Below, one piece after another: positions 9,713-20,360 of a stretch of DNA of 64,000 nucleotides. The notes beneath the pieces were generated by a model that had not been told where the DNA came from, searched no databases, and worked only from the letters and a program-made list of their open reading frames with translations. The position numbers were made by a program, and so were the translations under genes. Each line of letters begins with the position of its first letter. Within the stretch, counting starts at the first letter, position 1. This DNA is from Puccinia triticina (lineage: Eukaryota; Basidiomycota; Pucciniomycetes; Pucciniales; Pucciniaceae), in NCBI RefSeq assembly GCF_026914185.1, contig NC_070567.1:868001-932000 (forward strand), written 5' to 3'.

Positions 9713-12700
9713 GCGCCGATCACGTGTCCTGGTAAGAAACACAATCCAGACTCAAATCACACCGAGGACGAATGCTGGACGCTACATCCTGGCCTACTTC
9801 AGAAACATCTAGAGAAGAAGAAAGCCAAGAAAGAGCGTGAAAAAGGATCATCTTATCACACCGTGACAGCCAGTCAACCGTCCAATCTGGCGCAAGACAA
9901 CATCCGCCCGTCGTTCAGTTATCTCTCTAACAAGGGAGAGATGAAGTCGCAAACTACAATTCTGGACTCCGGGGCCAGCAATCACATGCTGACGTCGCTG
10001 GGATACTTCAAGCAAACCTGCCCAGTCAACATTGACATTGTCACTGGCAGCGGTCCCGGGGATCTTGTAGCAACGGCGAAGGGCGATGCAACCCTGCTCT
10101 TGGAGAATGGAGGAACGTTGACGTTGGAGGACGCTCTCTACGTCCCGCGGCTCACAAGAAACCTCGTATCTTTCGTTCAGCTGTTGAAAACCAAGGCTAT
10201 AATTCAGCAGGGAGGTGAAGGTTTTGCGGTGAAAATTGACGACGGCGAGCTGGTTGGGGTGGACATCAGCAACAATCTTCTGGAAATCAAGGGAGTGCTT
10301 GATCCGACGAATCTTGCGGTGGGGTTACTAACGACGGCGGCGACGGAGCCCTCTGACTTTGTCAAATGGCATAATCGTCTGGGACACGCTTGCGCTGCCA
10401 GGATAGCCACTGCTGTCGCACTACCGTTGGACCTGAAGAAGACCCATGCCTGCAACGCTTGCATGCAAGGAAAGGCAAGCAGGCTCAGTTGCAAGAGTCA
10501 CTTCAAACCGGCAAAGGCTCCTCTCGAAATTGTACATGGGGACCTGGTGGGGCCGATATCTCCAGCCACGAATGGAGGAGCTCGCTACTTCCTAACCTTG
10601 GTGGACCAGTACACAGGTTACATTCATACAGTTATTCTGAAGGACAAGACTCAGGCGGCTGAAGAAATCAAGAAGTTCAAGTCGCTATTTGAAACTCAAA
10701 CCGGAGCGAAGCTGAAGAAGCTGGTAACTGACGGTGGAGGCGAGTTTTGTAACAAGAATCTCGGTGGGCTGCTTCAAGAAGCTGGCGTTCAACACAACGT
10801 TTCGCCGCCATACACGCCACAAAACAATGGACTGGCGGAAAGAGCGAATCGAACTATCATCGAGATGACGAGGTGTATGCTCTTACACTCGAAGCTGGCG
10901 CCAGAATGGTGGGCGGAAGCGGTCAAGGCAGCTACGGCGACAACGAACTGCCTACCTTCTATGGCGAAAAGTAAAAAGTCGCCTGTCGAGTTACTGTTCA
11001 AGACGGTTCCAAACATGAATTTTTTCAAACCGTTTGGATGTCGAGTGTGGGTGGTGAAGCCCAAGCAGCAAAGGACGGAGAAGTTTGCGCCGATTTCCTG
11101 GGAAGGTGTTCTTCTCGGATATGAGAATGACTATTCTTCTTACAAAATCTGTCGACTAGAGGACAAGCAAATCCTCACTGTCAAGCATGCTCATTTCGAT
11201 GAACATACATATCCGGAGTGTGCAGCGTTGCGGCGGAGTTATCATCTCTCGAATGGCGACAGGCTACCAGTTTTCAACTCTGAGGCGGATTTACCTTTTC
11301 AAGAGGAGGAAGCTCTGACGGATGAAGAAGCGGAAGAACCCGAAGATGAGGACGAGCATGAGCGGCGCGAGATAGAGGGAATCCTGGCTAACCTGCAATC
11401 TGGTGGTGGACCTCTCCAGGAGGGGTCGGAGGAGAATCCCTGGGAAGACGACGATACTCAGCCGCCAGCAAGGGCGATTATTGGCGGAATCGATCAGCGC
11501 AACATTGTTGAAGGGAAGCGGGAGCGCAAGCAGGCGTACTCTGTTACGGTATCCATCGAGCCGAAGAACCACAAGCAAGCCATGGTTTGCCCTGAACACC
11601 TCAGTTGGAAAGAGGCCGAGCAAAAGGAAATAGCGAACATGGAGAAACATCAAGTGTGGGTGGTTCGAGTCAGGGTGACCAGCGATGATCCAATTCCTTC
11701 AACGTGGGCTTACAGAAAAAAGCTGGGGTCGGAGAATCAAGTAGTGGAGTTCAAAGCGAGGATCTGCGCGCAAGGCTTCAAGCAGACACACGGGCTCAAT
11801 TTTGAGTCAAAGTATGCTCCTACTGGAAAACCGGCCTCCCTTCGTTTTCTTCTGTCGTTTGCGGTGAACCACGGATTGAAAATACATCAGCTTGATGTAA
11901 GGAGTGCGTTTCTCACTTGTCCGCTGGAGGACAAAGTGACGTTGCTGCCGCCGCCAGGGCTGGACTGTCCGCCGAACTCAGTCCTGGAGCTAAAGAAAGC
12001 CATCTACGGGCTCAAGCAGGCGCCCTTGGTGTGGTACAAACGGTTGTCTACGTATCTCTTTTCGCTAGGCTTTCAGGCGGCGTTGTCGGATCCGTGTGTG
12101 TTCTGGAGAACGGCGGCACAAGGAAAACCGGCTACCTGGATCTTTGCACATGTGGACGACTTGGTTATCATCAGTGATGCGCCCGAAGTCTTCAAGGCGG
12201 AGATGGAGAAGGAATTTGAGATTAAATATATGGGCCAGGCTGAATTTCTCCTAGGAATGAACATTGAACGCTTTACCCACGGTATCCAAATAAACCAAAC
12301 GCAATACATCGACCGCAAGCTGAAGGAATTTGGGCTTGAAGAACTTCATTCGGCATCATGTCCGTTGAATCCCAGGGAATACCTCAAAAAGGCAACTGAG
12401 CAGGAAATCAAGCTGTTCAACGAACTGGGAGTAAATTATAGAGCACTGGTTGGGTCTTTAAATTATCTCAGCATCTTGACGAGGCCGGATATCTCCTTCG
12501 CTGTCAGTACTCTGTCGCAATATCTGGAAAAACCGGGGATAAAGCATTACCACGCGGCGATTCAAGTCTTCAGGTACCTGAAGGGAACCAGGGAAATTGG
12601 TTTAACTTACGCCAAACAGGAGAGCTCAGGAGTCGCGGCCTTTGTGGATTCCGATTGGGGCAACTGCCCGGACACCAGAAGATCGACTACTGGATATGTT

Positions 12701-13411
12701 GTGCAATCAGGCGATCATTTACTCAACTGGAAGTCGACAAAACAGACGACGGTGTCATTGTCCACGACAGAAGCGGAGTACAAAGCTTTTTCGGACTTAG
12801 GCCGTGACCTGGCGTGGGTGGCGAATCTAGCAGATGAAACTCTAGTCTTTCCAAGTCTCAAGAACATCAAGGTCTACATTGACAATCGGGGTGCGCTGGA
12901 TCTCGCCAAAAGCGAAACATCGCAAAACGGATTCAGGACGAAACACATGTCCATAAGACTTCACTTTGTCCAGGAACTGATCGCCGCGGGTCTCATCAAA
13001 GTTCTCTACGTCAAGTCCACAGAGAACTCGGCGGACTTCCTCACCAAGCCTACGGGAAGGACGACCATCAAGCGCTCACTAACAAAACTGGCGGTAGTGC
13101 AAGTCTCTGAACTTGCTTCGAATCGATCGACTCAAAACACGGAAGGCTGTGAGAATTCACGCCTAGGTGAACGGCACCGATCTCATAAAATGAGAAAGGG
13201 GCCGGGATCTGAAAGAGCTGCGGAAACTGGTAAGCAAAGCGAGCCGTCTCCGCAGTCCAAACCAGCACCACGTGTCGAGAAAACTGAAAACATCTTCTGG
13301 ATGATTACAGATTCAACACTCGTGAGCAGCAAGGTTAGCCACAAGGGAAATCCCGGCCAAAAATCATTGTCGGATAGAATTACAACGAGCGCCGAAGGTA
13401 AGCAGTTGTAA
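9713..13411 (+). CDS. copia Pol: protease-integrase-RT-RNase H
   Basis: Same frame as gag, open from the stop to 13411; the first internal GTG is 9863. Order: zinc-knuckle-like CPGKKHN..CWTLHP; aspartic protease DSGASNHML; integrase zinc region WHNRLGH..CNACMQGKAS; integrase core with Asp in VHGDLVGP, Asp in VTDGGGEF and Glu in NNGLAERANR; RT with ARICAQGFKQTHGLNF, QLDVRSAFL and the active site FAHVDDLVII; RNase H with AFVDSDWGNCPDTRRSTTGY, STTEAEYKAF and YIDNRGALDLAKS. All catalytic residues appear intact. The last about 88 codons run into the 3' LTR and are probably not functional. The product would copy and integrate the element. Confidence 0.92.
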   Translation, partial: APITCPGKKHNPDSNHTEDECWTLHPGLLQKHLEKKKAKKEREKGSSYHTVTASQPSNLAQDNIRPSFSYLSNKGEMKSQTTILDSGASNHMLTSLGYFKQTCPVNIDIVTGSGPGDLVATAKGDATLLLENGGTLTLEDALYVPRLTRNLVSFVQLLKTKAIIQQGGEGFAVKIDDGELVGVDISNNLLEIKGVLDPTNLAVGLLTTAATEPSDFVKWHNRLGHACAARIATAVALPLDLKKTHACNACMQGKASRLSCKSHFKPAKAPLEIVHGDLVGPISPATNGGARYFLTLVDQYTGYIHTVILKDKTQAAEEIKKFKSLFETQTGAKLKKLVTDGGGEFCNKNLGGLLQEAGVQHNVSPPYTPQNNGLAERANRTIIEMTRCMLLHSKLAPEWWAEAVKAATATTNCLPSMAKSKKSPVELLFKTVPNMNFFKPFGCRVWVVKPKQQRTEKFAPISWEGVLLGYENDYSSYKICRLEDKQILTVKHAHFDEHTYPECAALRRSYHLSNGDRLPVFNSEADLPFQEEEALTDEEAEEPEDEDEHERREIEGILANLQSGGGPLQEGSEENPWEDDDTQPPARAIIGGIDQRNIVEGKRERKQAYSVTVSIEPKNHKQAMVCPEHLSWKEAEQKEIANMEKHQVWVVRVRVTSDDPIPSTWAYRKKLGSENQVVEFKARICAQGFKQTHGLNFESKYAPTGKPASLRFLLSFAVNHGLKIHQLDVRSAFLTCPLEDKVTLLPPPGLDCPPNSVLELKKAIYGLKQAPLVWYKRLSTYLFSLGFQAALSDPCVFWRTAAQGKPATWIFAHVDDLVIISDAPEVFKAEMEKEFEIKYMGQAEFLLGMNIERFTHGIQINQTQYIDRKLKEFGLEELHSASCPLNPREYLKKATEQEIKLFNELGVNYRALVGSLNYLSILTRPDISFAVSTLSQYLEKPGIKHYHAAIQVFRYLKGTREIGLTYAKQESSGVAAFVDSDWGNCPDTRRSTTGYVVQSGDHLLNWKSTKQTTVSLSTTEAEYKAFSDLGRDLAWVANLADETLVFPSLKNIKVYIDNRGALDLAKSETSQNGFRTKHMSIRLHFVQELIAAGLIKVLYVKSTENSADFLTKPTGRTTIKRSLTKLAVVQVSELASNRSTQNTEGCENSRLGERHRSHKMRKGPGSERAAETGKQSEPSPQSKPAPRVEKTENIFWMITDSTLVSSKVSHKGNPGQKSLSDRITTSAEGKQL

Positions 13412-13969
13412 GAACTTGAACGCAATTGATCAGATAGATGCTAACGGCTCTATCCAAAAATATCTCATAGACCCAGTCGAACGAGAAAAGACCGAGCACG
13501 CCGAAACCACTCAAAGAGTTGGAAAGTCAATCGGTAAGTGCTCGTGTTACTTAAGAGTGAGGGAAGAGACAGGCAAGAGCTGAAGCAACATGCTGTAAAG
13601 AACAGATCACGTTGCGACGCTACTCAGCCGTCTCGCCGACTCGAATTAAGGAAAGGACAAAGAAGGGATTCAACCCTGTCCAAGTAAGAAGAAAAATCTT
13701 CCTCGTAGAAGAGAGCGAAGAAGAGGTGACTAACAACAATCCAATCTAAACAGATAAGGATCATTGCGATCACGGAACTCTTCACTCCTCTCTCTACACG
13801 CTCAACAAGCCTACAAGCTTAAGAAGAGACGGTCCAGATCCTGCTCTTAGGTAATAAATAAGTTTTCATCTTATTTTCTATTACGGATCTTTCTACATTT
13901 ATAATTGTAACTACAAGATAGAAAGAAAGATCTAATGAGAAATAAATCTTAGTTCTATGAAATCTTTCA
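13148..13969 (+). repeat. copia 3' LTR
   Basis: 822 bp, the same length as the 5' LTR and about 99% identical by eye. It is preceded by a short purine run (GGAAGG, 13141-13146) that may be a weak polypurine tract. It ends CTTTCA, followed by TATAG and the resumed MULE coding frame. Confidence 0.93.
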
Positions 13970-14488
13970 TATAGCAAAGTCAATCCGCGTTTGTCAAGGA
14001 AGGATGAATTCTCAGGAAGCTCTCATAAGGATCCTTTGGCGCATTAGGCTTCCCAATCTGAATTTTAATGAATGTTTCAGCATTGAAACAGACAGCCCAA
14101 AGTAAAATAAAGAAAAAACTTACTTTCAGCAAGAAAGCCCCTTCCTTGGGGTTTCTTGCGATCTCAGATTTTAGAATTTTCTTTGCAAGTTTGTCAGGCT
14201 TCTTTGCCTTGGGCCATGGATGCTTGTGGGTGCCAAAATGGCAAAGTATTGCCCACTTGCTTTCTGTATTCTTGTCAAACCACGTGATTGTTTTCTTGCA
14301 TGTGATGTGCCTCACATTTCCCGGGCACTTCCCAGCTAGACCTTGGCAATTGGGCCGTCTGAATATAATTTGAACAATTTTTGAAAACAAGGAAATTCAG
14401 AATCCAAAGAAGAAATATGCCAAGGGAGTAATAACTGAGCAAATCTGGTGGAGACTTACTTCTGAAAATATTCCTTCATGGATATTTA
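13970..14488 (-). pseudogene. GCM-type MULE transposase, central part
   Basis: Read leftwards from 14488: the end of an intron with acceptor ATATTCAG near 14362, then RPNCQGLAGKCPGNVRHI, WAILCHFGTHKHPWPK, KPDKLAKKILKSEIARNP and EGAFLLK, a second intron (donor GTAAGTTTT, acceptor AAAATTCAG, about 14057-14120), then IGKPNAPKDPYESFL and RIHPSLTNAD. The Cys and HxH spacing (CxG, CPG, FGTHKHPWP) is that of the GCM/WRKY-type zinc domain found in some MULE transposases and thought to bind DNA. The frame reaches a TGA right after TNAD. Across the copia site the sequence reads GCG GAT TGA CTT TGC TAT, where CGA CTT CGC is the likely parent, so two C-to-T changes are apparent. The exon continues at 8143. 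Confidence 0.72.
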
Positions 14489-14699
14489 TGCTTGTGGGTG
14501 CCAAAATGGCAAAGTATTGCCCACTTGCTTTCTGTATTCTCGTCAAACCACATGATTGTTTTCTTGTATGTGATGTGCCTCACATTTCCCGGGCACTTCC
14601 CAGCTAGACCTTGGCAATTGGGCCGTCTGAATATAATTTGAACAATTTTTGAAAACAAGGAAATTCAGAATCCAAAGAAGAAATATGCCAAGGGAGTAA
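14221..14699. repeat. 268-bp tandem duplication inside the MULE gene
   Basis: Copy 1 is 14221-14488. Copy 2 starts at 14489, is interrupted at 14699 by the Harbinger-like element and resumes at 16794 to about 16853. Each copy spans the GCM-domain exon start and the preceding intron. The copies differ by several transitions (CGTGATTG versus CATGATTG; TTGCATG versus TTGTATG). Copy 1 still shows the uninterrupted target site. Confidence 0.9.
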
Positions 14700-16790
14700 G
14701 AGCATCTCCACCGCGGGAGCTAAATTGAGGGACTAAACCAAATTTAGCTCCCCAGATCCGATTTAGCTCCTCCACCGGAGGCACTAAAGGCTACCCTAAA
14801 GTAGGAAAACCCATCCGGGGAGCTAAACCAAGACCAGATTTAGGACACTATAGCTCCCCATATAGCTCCTCTGACACACATATCACACAGCCGGAGGCCT
14901 GTGATACTCCGCTCCTTCCTGCACACAACCCCCGATATCCCCAACCCCAGACATCCATGTATCAACGGCCGTCCCGGCCGAACCGACTATGTACACAAAA
15001 AACACATATGAACGGCCGGTACCGGACATTGAGGGGACTCAGCGCAGTACAGTACCTCCTTCAATGACCAGTCTGTGCCAGTCATCGAGGGGACTCACCA
15101 CCTCTCAATGACCGGTACAGACCGGTCATCGGGAGGATGCACAGCTCTCGATGACCATTCTATACCGGTGTGGTGGACAACTCGGTGGAGACCCACGACA
15201 GCCGAAAAATTGACTCAGATACACGGTCTCATCAAGCCCCGGCGTTTCAGGATCAAGAATCTGTCCGGCCCTCTTGGTTTCCCCTTCTACCCCCTTGTCT
15301 TTTCTGTCTCTCCTACTTTTGTTCTTTTGTTTCCTTTGTTTCTTTTCTTCTGTGTTCTCTTTTCTCTTTTTTTTGGTTTCTCATTTTGCGCGCGTTGGAT
15401 GGGAGTGCAGGAGGTGGGTTGGTTTTGGTTTTAGCTTTTGTTTGTTGTTGTGTCTGTTTTCTTTGTTTTGTTGTGTGGTGGTGTTTCCTTCTATTGTTGC
15501 GGTCTCTGTTTCTCTCTTCTTAGGTTGTAGCGCGCGCGCGGCGGGCACGAGGGCCTGTCGCGCAGCCTGTCGCATGGACTGTCACCGACCCTGAGTCTAA
15601 GTTCAGCCAAACTTAGAGGAGGGGTAGGCATGGTACCTCTTTCTGATCCAAGAAAAGTATCATCACAATCCTGGAGCCTATTTTCTGTCTGAGTTTGGAG
15701 TTACCCGGATCCCTCTGAGTTTATTGATCCTGTCTGAGTTTTTTTTCCCCGACGCACCTCGCGCATAGTTCCGGGACCCCTTCCCGTATCTTTTCCACAG
15801 AGATTCTTCCAGCCTTTCTTTTCCTTCCAAACCCTCAACACCGCCGAGGGATATTCCATCCCCCTCGTCCTCTCAAAATCCCTACCCACCCGCTATCTGT
15901 CAGATTCTACAACTCACTTCCGGATCAACTCACGAGGGCAGCTTTTCTGCACCATCCCCTCAGCCCACTGTCTACCGCGCACAGGTAGAAGCGCCATACC
16001 GGTCATCTAGGGGAGTCACCGCCTCTTGATGACCGGCACAGGCCGGTCCTCGGGAGGACGCACAACTCTCGATGACCGGGCTGTACCGGTCATCAAGAGG
16101 ACACACATCTCCTCTCAATGACCGGAAAATCACCGGTCATCGAGTGACTCACACAGCCATGTTGATGGCCAGTACTGACCGGCCATCAAGAGGACTACAT
16201 CTCGATGGCCGGTACTGAGCGGCCATTGAGAGGACTGAAAGTCGATGGCCGGTACTGATCGGCCATTGAAAGGACTGCAAGTCAATGGCCGGTACTGACC
16301 GGCCATCGAAAGGACTGCACGTCAATGGCCGGTACTGACCGGCCATCGAGAGGACTACATCTCCTGCAAGTCGATGGCCAGTACTGACCGGCCATCGAAA
16401 GGACTGCAAGTTGATGGCCGGTACTGAACGGCCATCGAAAGGACTGCACATCAATGGCCAGTACTGACCGGCCATCAAGAGGACTACATCTCGATGGCCG
16501 GTGCTGACCGGCCATTGAGAGGACTGCATCTCGATGGCCGGTACTGACCGGCCATCGAAAGGACTGCACGTCAATGGCCGGTCAGTACCGGCCATTGAGA
16601 GGACCAGTATTGCACCTCTTGTGCTGACCGGCCATCGGGGAGTTGGGGGTAGCCGGTTTCACAACCTGGAGGTGCTACTTTGGGAACCTTGCGGTGTGAT
16701 AGAGACCTCGGTCGGGAAGCTAAAACTGTGCCGCAGTCGCGCGAGCCTGGGATTTAGTCCCTCAGATAGTCCCCCGCGGTGGAGATGCTC
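14700..16790. mobile_element. non-autonomous Harbinger-like element (2.1 kb)
   Basis: Starts GAGCATCTCCACCGCGGG and ends with its exact reverse complement. The terminal repeat continues imperfectly to about 38 bp (TGAGGGACTAAA on both sides). Flanked by TAA at 14697-14699 and 16791-16793, the 3-bp duplication typical of PIF/Harbinger. Removing the element and one TAA gives GGGAGTAATAACTGAG, exactly the sequence in the neighbouring duplicate near 14426-14441. No transposase ORF. Inside are a palindromic minisatellite (about 15005-16640) and a pyrimidine-rich stretch (15270-15530), so it must be mobilised in trans. Confidence 0.88.
15005..16640. repeat. palindromic minisatellite (40-bp unit)
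   Basis: Densest at 16150-16640, with about a dozen units of 40 bp (for example repeat starts at 16284 and 16324). Each unit contains GATGGCCGGT-ACTG-ACCGGCCATC, a 10-bp stem with a 4-nt loop, then AGAGGACTGCA-type linkers. Looser copies with GACCGGT instead of GGCCGGT occur at 15005-15170 and 16000-16145. Open frames through it are by-products of the repeat. A related array lies at 39105-39560. Confidence 0.9.
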
Positions 16791-16793
16791 TAA

Positions 16794-17340
16794 TAACTGA
16801 GAAAATCTGGTTGAGCCTTACTTCTGAAAATATTCCTTCATGGATATTTTGCCAGTTGGAGGCGATCCTGCCCACCAACACTCAGGGCGGTCACAACAGA
16901 CGACACCAAGGCAGTGTAATCTTCTCTGCTTCCAGAGGCCATCCAAATGGTACTCTGTTCCGACTGTCTTTGTAAATCCAACCTCACCCCAATTGGTGAT
17001 GTTGAGTCCGGGCGGCTTGACAAAGACAGTATTGCCATTTGGGAGGAGGGGGTAGCCTTCTGAGTCCAACATGCAGCCATTGTCAATGAATGTTACCTTG
17101 TTGCCAGTTGGCAAGAAAAAAACTTTCTTGTTGGTCCTATCATCATTGCTTTCCTCCTTGTCCTCATTGGCTTTGTTGACAATATTTTCCTTTGGCTTGG
17201 GTTTACCCCGCAACTTCCGAGTTGGAACTACCACCTCCTCTGGCAAGTCAGAGACTGCCTCCTCTTCTAAGTCGGAGTAATTCGCTTCTTGATAATCATG
17301 ATCATAGTCACTATCTAGCTGGGATTCCGCGCTCGAAATA
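16794..17340 (-). pseudogene. GCM-type MULE transposase, N-terminal part
   Basis: Read leftwards from about 17340: an acidic stretch (DSDYDHDYQEANYSDLEEE), a basic AT-hook-like TRKLRGKPKPKEN, a linker rich in Lys, Asn and Glu, then VFFLPTGNKVTFIDNGCMLD, YPLLPNGNTVFVKPPGL, TEYHLDGLWKQRRLHCLG and VVCCDRPECWWAGSPPTGK. The CC..C residues are the first half of the GCM-like zinc domain completed at 14362. A donor AGTAAG follows EYFQ. The true start was not identified; upstream of 17340 the frame is unconvincing. The next exon is separated by the Harbinger-like insertion, which sits in the intron and so need not alter the protein. Confidence 0.65.
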
Positions 17341-19363
17341 TTCAAATGTAGGAATATCAAGAGTTGAGTGGATAGGCCTGATATTGTGGGCAAGAGGAAT
17401 TTTGATGTGGGTTGCAAAAGTGGGCCGGATGAATTGGAAATTTCTCACCCACAAGTTCAACGTGCATTTTCACTATGGTCTCCAAAACAAATGGTCAGCC
17501 TTGTATTGCTGATCCATTGTATTTTTCAATTAACGAAGGGGGTTGTGCTATATTCCTCTGTTGTGTTACAAAGGATGTAATGCAGCCAAGTGAAACTGTA
17601 CATTTTTGGTCTTCAGGGGGAAAATTCCGCGGGATTATTTACAAGGCCTACCTTGTAAGGAAAGCCTTGTAAAATTAGTAACTGGATGATTGTAATGTAT
17701 TTTTATAAGGCATTGGAATTGCAAAGCTTATGCCTTGCAAAATGTACTTTGGAAAATTCTCCTGCCCGGTATATGTTAGAATTATGCCCCATGCCCAGAA
17801 GAGGGCTTATTTCCTTTTGTTCCTTTTCTTTTTATCAGGGCCCCTCAGACACCTAGACCCTTTTTAGGCCCCTTTTTCCCACATGTATTTCTTCTGTTCC
17901 CACATGAAATACATACTCCACTTAGTTCCGAGCCCATAGTAGTCAGACTTTGTCAGCCTGCGTGATGCCAAGGACAATAATCCTTCTAGCTACACGAGCT
18001 GCAAAGTGAAATACTAGAGTTTTAAGGACTCTGGGGATGATATCCAAGGCTTTGGAGAGGTTGTGTGGCGTAAAAAATAGAGAAATAGTAGTTTAATTAT
18101 ATTAATAAAATTAATATAATTAAAATAAGAGGGGCCTGCAAGCAGGGGTGGTTTAGATCCCTCTAAGGTATCGTGCAAAAGCAGAAGATTTAGGTACCTG
18201 TTAGTACTGGGGCCTGCAAGCAGGGGTGGTTTAGATCCCAGTAAGAATGAAGCGGAGAATCTCAAGAGAAAGGGGTTAAACTTACTAGAATTAAGCCCTT
18301 AAAGTCTTGAGGTTCTTCAGGGGAGAATCTGAGCAGATTCAGACGAAGGAATTGAGCTAAAGTCAGCAACTAAGGATCTTACCAGGCAGAGAACAGGTGT
18401 TGAGCACGTGTTGGAAGCGGGTAATGATCAGAGTAGGTGTAATAGCATGAGGGAGGGTCTTTGGAGCGCACAGAGGGCCCTTTAAATAGTCATAAAAGCC
18501 CTCAGGGAGCGCTCAGGGAGCCATATAGCTGCTGGCCAACTTGTGGGCGTAATTCTGGCTCAATTTGGCGGTTGGCCAACTTGTGGGCGTGATTTTAGAC
18601 CAATTTGGCAACGCTACAGGAGGACTATTCCTTTTTGGGGCGTGCAAATGGCTGCAAAAGTAATATTTGGCCGTATCAGGACTAGTCTAAAACACTTCTA
18701 ACTAGTAGGGGTTGTTACGTGTGTCCTATCTTCTAGATTGGGCCACTTATGATGCTCCTGTATCATAATTAGTCTGAAACACATGGTAATTGTTTCAGGC
18801 TAATTTACAGGTTACATAATAGTAATTACTGTTTGGGAAATGCAGACTGTCACGTGTGGCCAATTGTTCTGCTTTGGTCTACATAATGACATCACATGTA
18901 CCAATTGGTTGGTACTTCTTATCTTTGTGCGTCAAGAATGTTTTATTTACATCATTACATATGTAATGGAACATTCTAGGCGCTCATGGGACTCAGAAGG
19001 TGTCATATCTTCATAGTATGGCGTGATCACGGCCTTTTTGGGTGTCTGTGGCGCTTACAAGCATATGTACATGAGCATATAAGCATGAGCGCTACCTTAT
19101 CCGTGGTAACTGGGTATATTTTCATGTGTAATTTACACAGGGAAGGAGTAAGAGTTTAGGGTACGTTGCAGTGAGGTACCCTAGTTTATTTTAGGCGTAG
19201 ATTAGGAATCTGAAGTAATATTCTACAATTTACATATGTAAGAGTGCGTAATAATGTCTCTTTCATAGGTAATATTTATACTTTTTATAGTGTTACATAT
19301 GTAGGAGATTAGTAATAATGTCTCTAACATATGTAACAATTTTATTATTTTTCTGTGATATTA
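17341..19363. other. non-coding with short repeats and a strong hairpin
   Basis: No gene seen. A 15-bp perfect inverted repeat with a 3-nt loop lies at 18092-18124 (TTTAATTATATTAAT, AAA, complement). A 31-bp direct repeat beginning GGGGCCTGCAAGCAGG is at 18131-18161 and 18209-18239. A 40-bp tandem repeat beginning TGGCCAACTTGTGGGCGT is at 18533 and 18573. TTACATATGTAA-type palindromes recur near 19230-19335. The left part may include the MULE 5' end (GC-poor, CCTTGTAAGGAAAGCCTTGTAA near 17650). Confidence 0.45.
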
Positions 19364-20360
19364 TGTCACGGTGGCTCTGACATAGTAGCCAGCTGACAGA
19401 CTTGCTCCTCTGGAGACTTCTGATCTGCTGTTCTGAGTCCCTGAGCATTCTGTGCTCCTGATCATATCCAGCTCACCCTTCTTTGGTCTCAGGCCTTTGG
19501 CCTCATTTCTTTCAGTATAGAATTAGACTCAAGTACATATTTATAGTATATGGGTGGCGTGGTGTTGGCCCTGCCCATGTACCAAGGCATTGTTCCACCT
19601 GTGGACACCTCCAGGGTTTCTGTTTTGCTCCACCTGTGGACACACCTCCATAATTGTGTAGGCTCCATGGACACCACCACATGGGCACCACATGGACACC
19701 ACAACCACAACCACATGGACACCATATGGGCACCACCACCACAACCACGTGGATACCATCACCACATGGACACCTGTATGGTGGTCACACCAGCAAAAAT
19801 CCCTCACAAGGATCCCCACCAGCAAAAATTCCTCACATTTTACTATAAAAGGAGGAGATTTTCCCTCCTTAGTTTTGGCATGCCACTCAGGCAATCCTAA
19901 CCAGAACACACATCTCACTCACAGTTACAAGTCACATCCACATAAAGTCCAGTAGTGTGATCTCAATCAAGTTTCCCATCAACATCTTCCATGCCTCAGA
20001 GTAGTTCTAAGTATTCAAGTAGCAAGCATCACCCACTTGTGCTCTTAACAAGTCAAAGTGATCTTAACCAATTTTGCTCTTAACTGAAGGTTAAGGAAGA
20101 GGGCAAAGAAACTTTGAATAGTTCACATATAACATCAGTTCTCTCATCAGAAGTCTTGTATCAGTTTATCTCCGCTTTCATATCACAAACATATAAAACC
20201 ATATAAAACATATCTTACCTTAAGACACATTTCCATTATCTGACTCAAGGCTGCTGTAAACCATTCTCTATCATCAGTTTGCCACAACAATAAATAAATT
20301 TGTTTTGATAGCTCTTGTGTAGTATCATAGAGGGGCAGGTATTTCAAACCACCCGTAACA
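19364..20360 (+). other. putative solo LTR
   Basis: Begins TGTCACGGTGG and ends CCACCCGTAACA, near inverse complements. Inside are an ACTATAAAAGGAGG promoter-like box near 19842, a simple repeat of CCACATGGACACCACAACCA type (19670-19785) and AATAAATAAATT near 20288. This order of promoter, then polyadenylation signal, fits an LTR. No second copy and no matching target duplication was found, so the call is tentative. Confidence 0.35.

Larger units (their letters stand above)
8144..13969 (+). mobile_element. Ty1/copia LTR retrotransposon
   Basis: Complete 5826-bp element with two 822-bp LTRs, a primer site, gag, and pol in the copia order (protease, integrase, RT, RNase H). LTRs start TGTGAG and end CTTTCA. 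Flanks are GATAG (8139-8143) and TATAG (13970-13974), a 5-bp target duplication with one mismatch. The LTRs differ at about five positions by eye, mostly transitions, so insertion is fairly recent. It sits inside the MULE gene, and collapsing one target duplication rejoins the MULE reading frame across the site. Confidence 0.93.

Noticed and set aside
16149..16595. 148-codon repeat-rich ORF on the minus strand
   Set aside because: It is a translation of the palindromic minisatellite; the 40-bp unit cycles through three frames without stops.
15005..16640. Regular 40-bp repeats resembling a CRISPR array
   Set aside because: Units are contiguous with no unique spacers, the palindrome is the repeat itself, and the genome is fungal.
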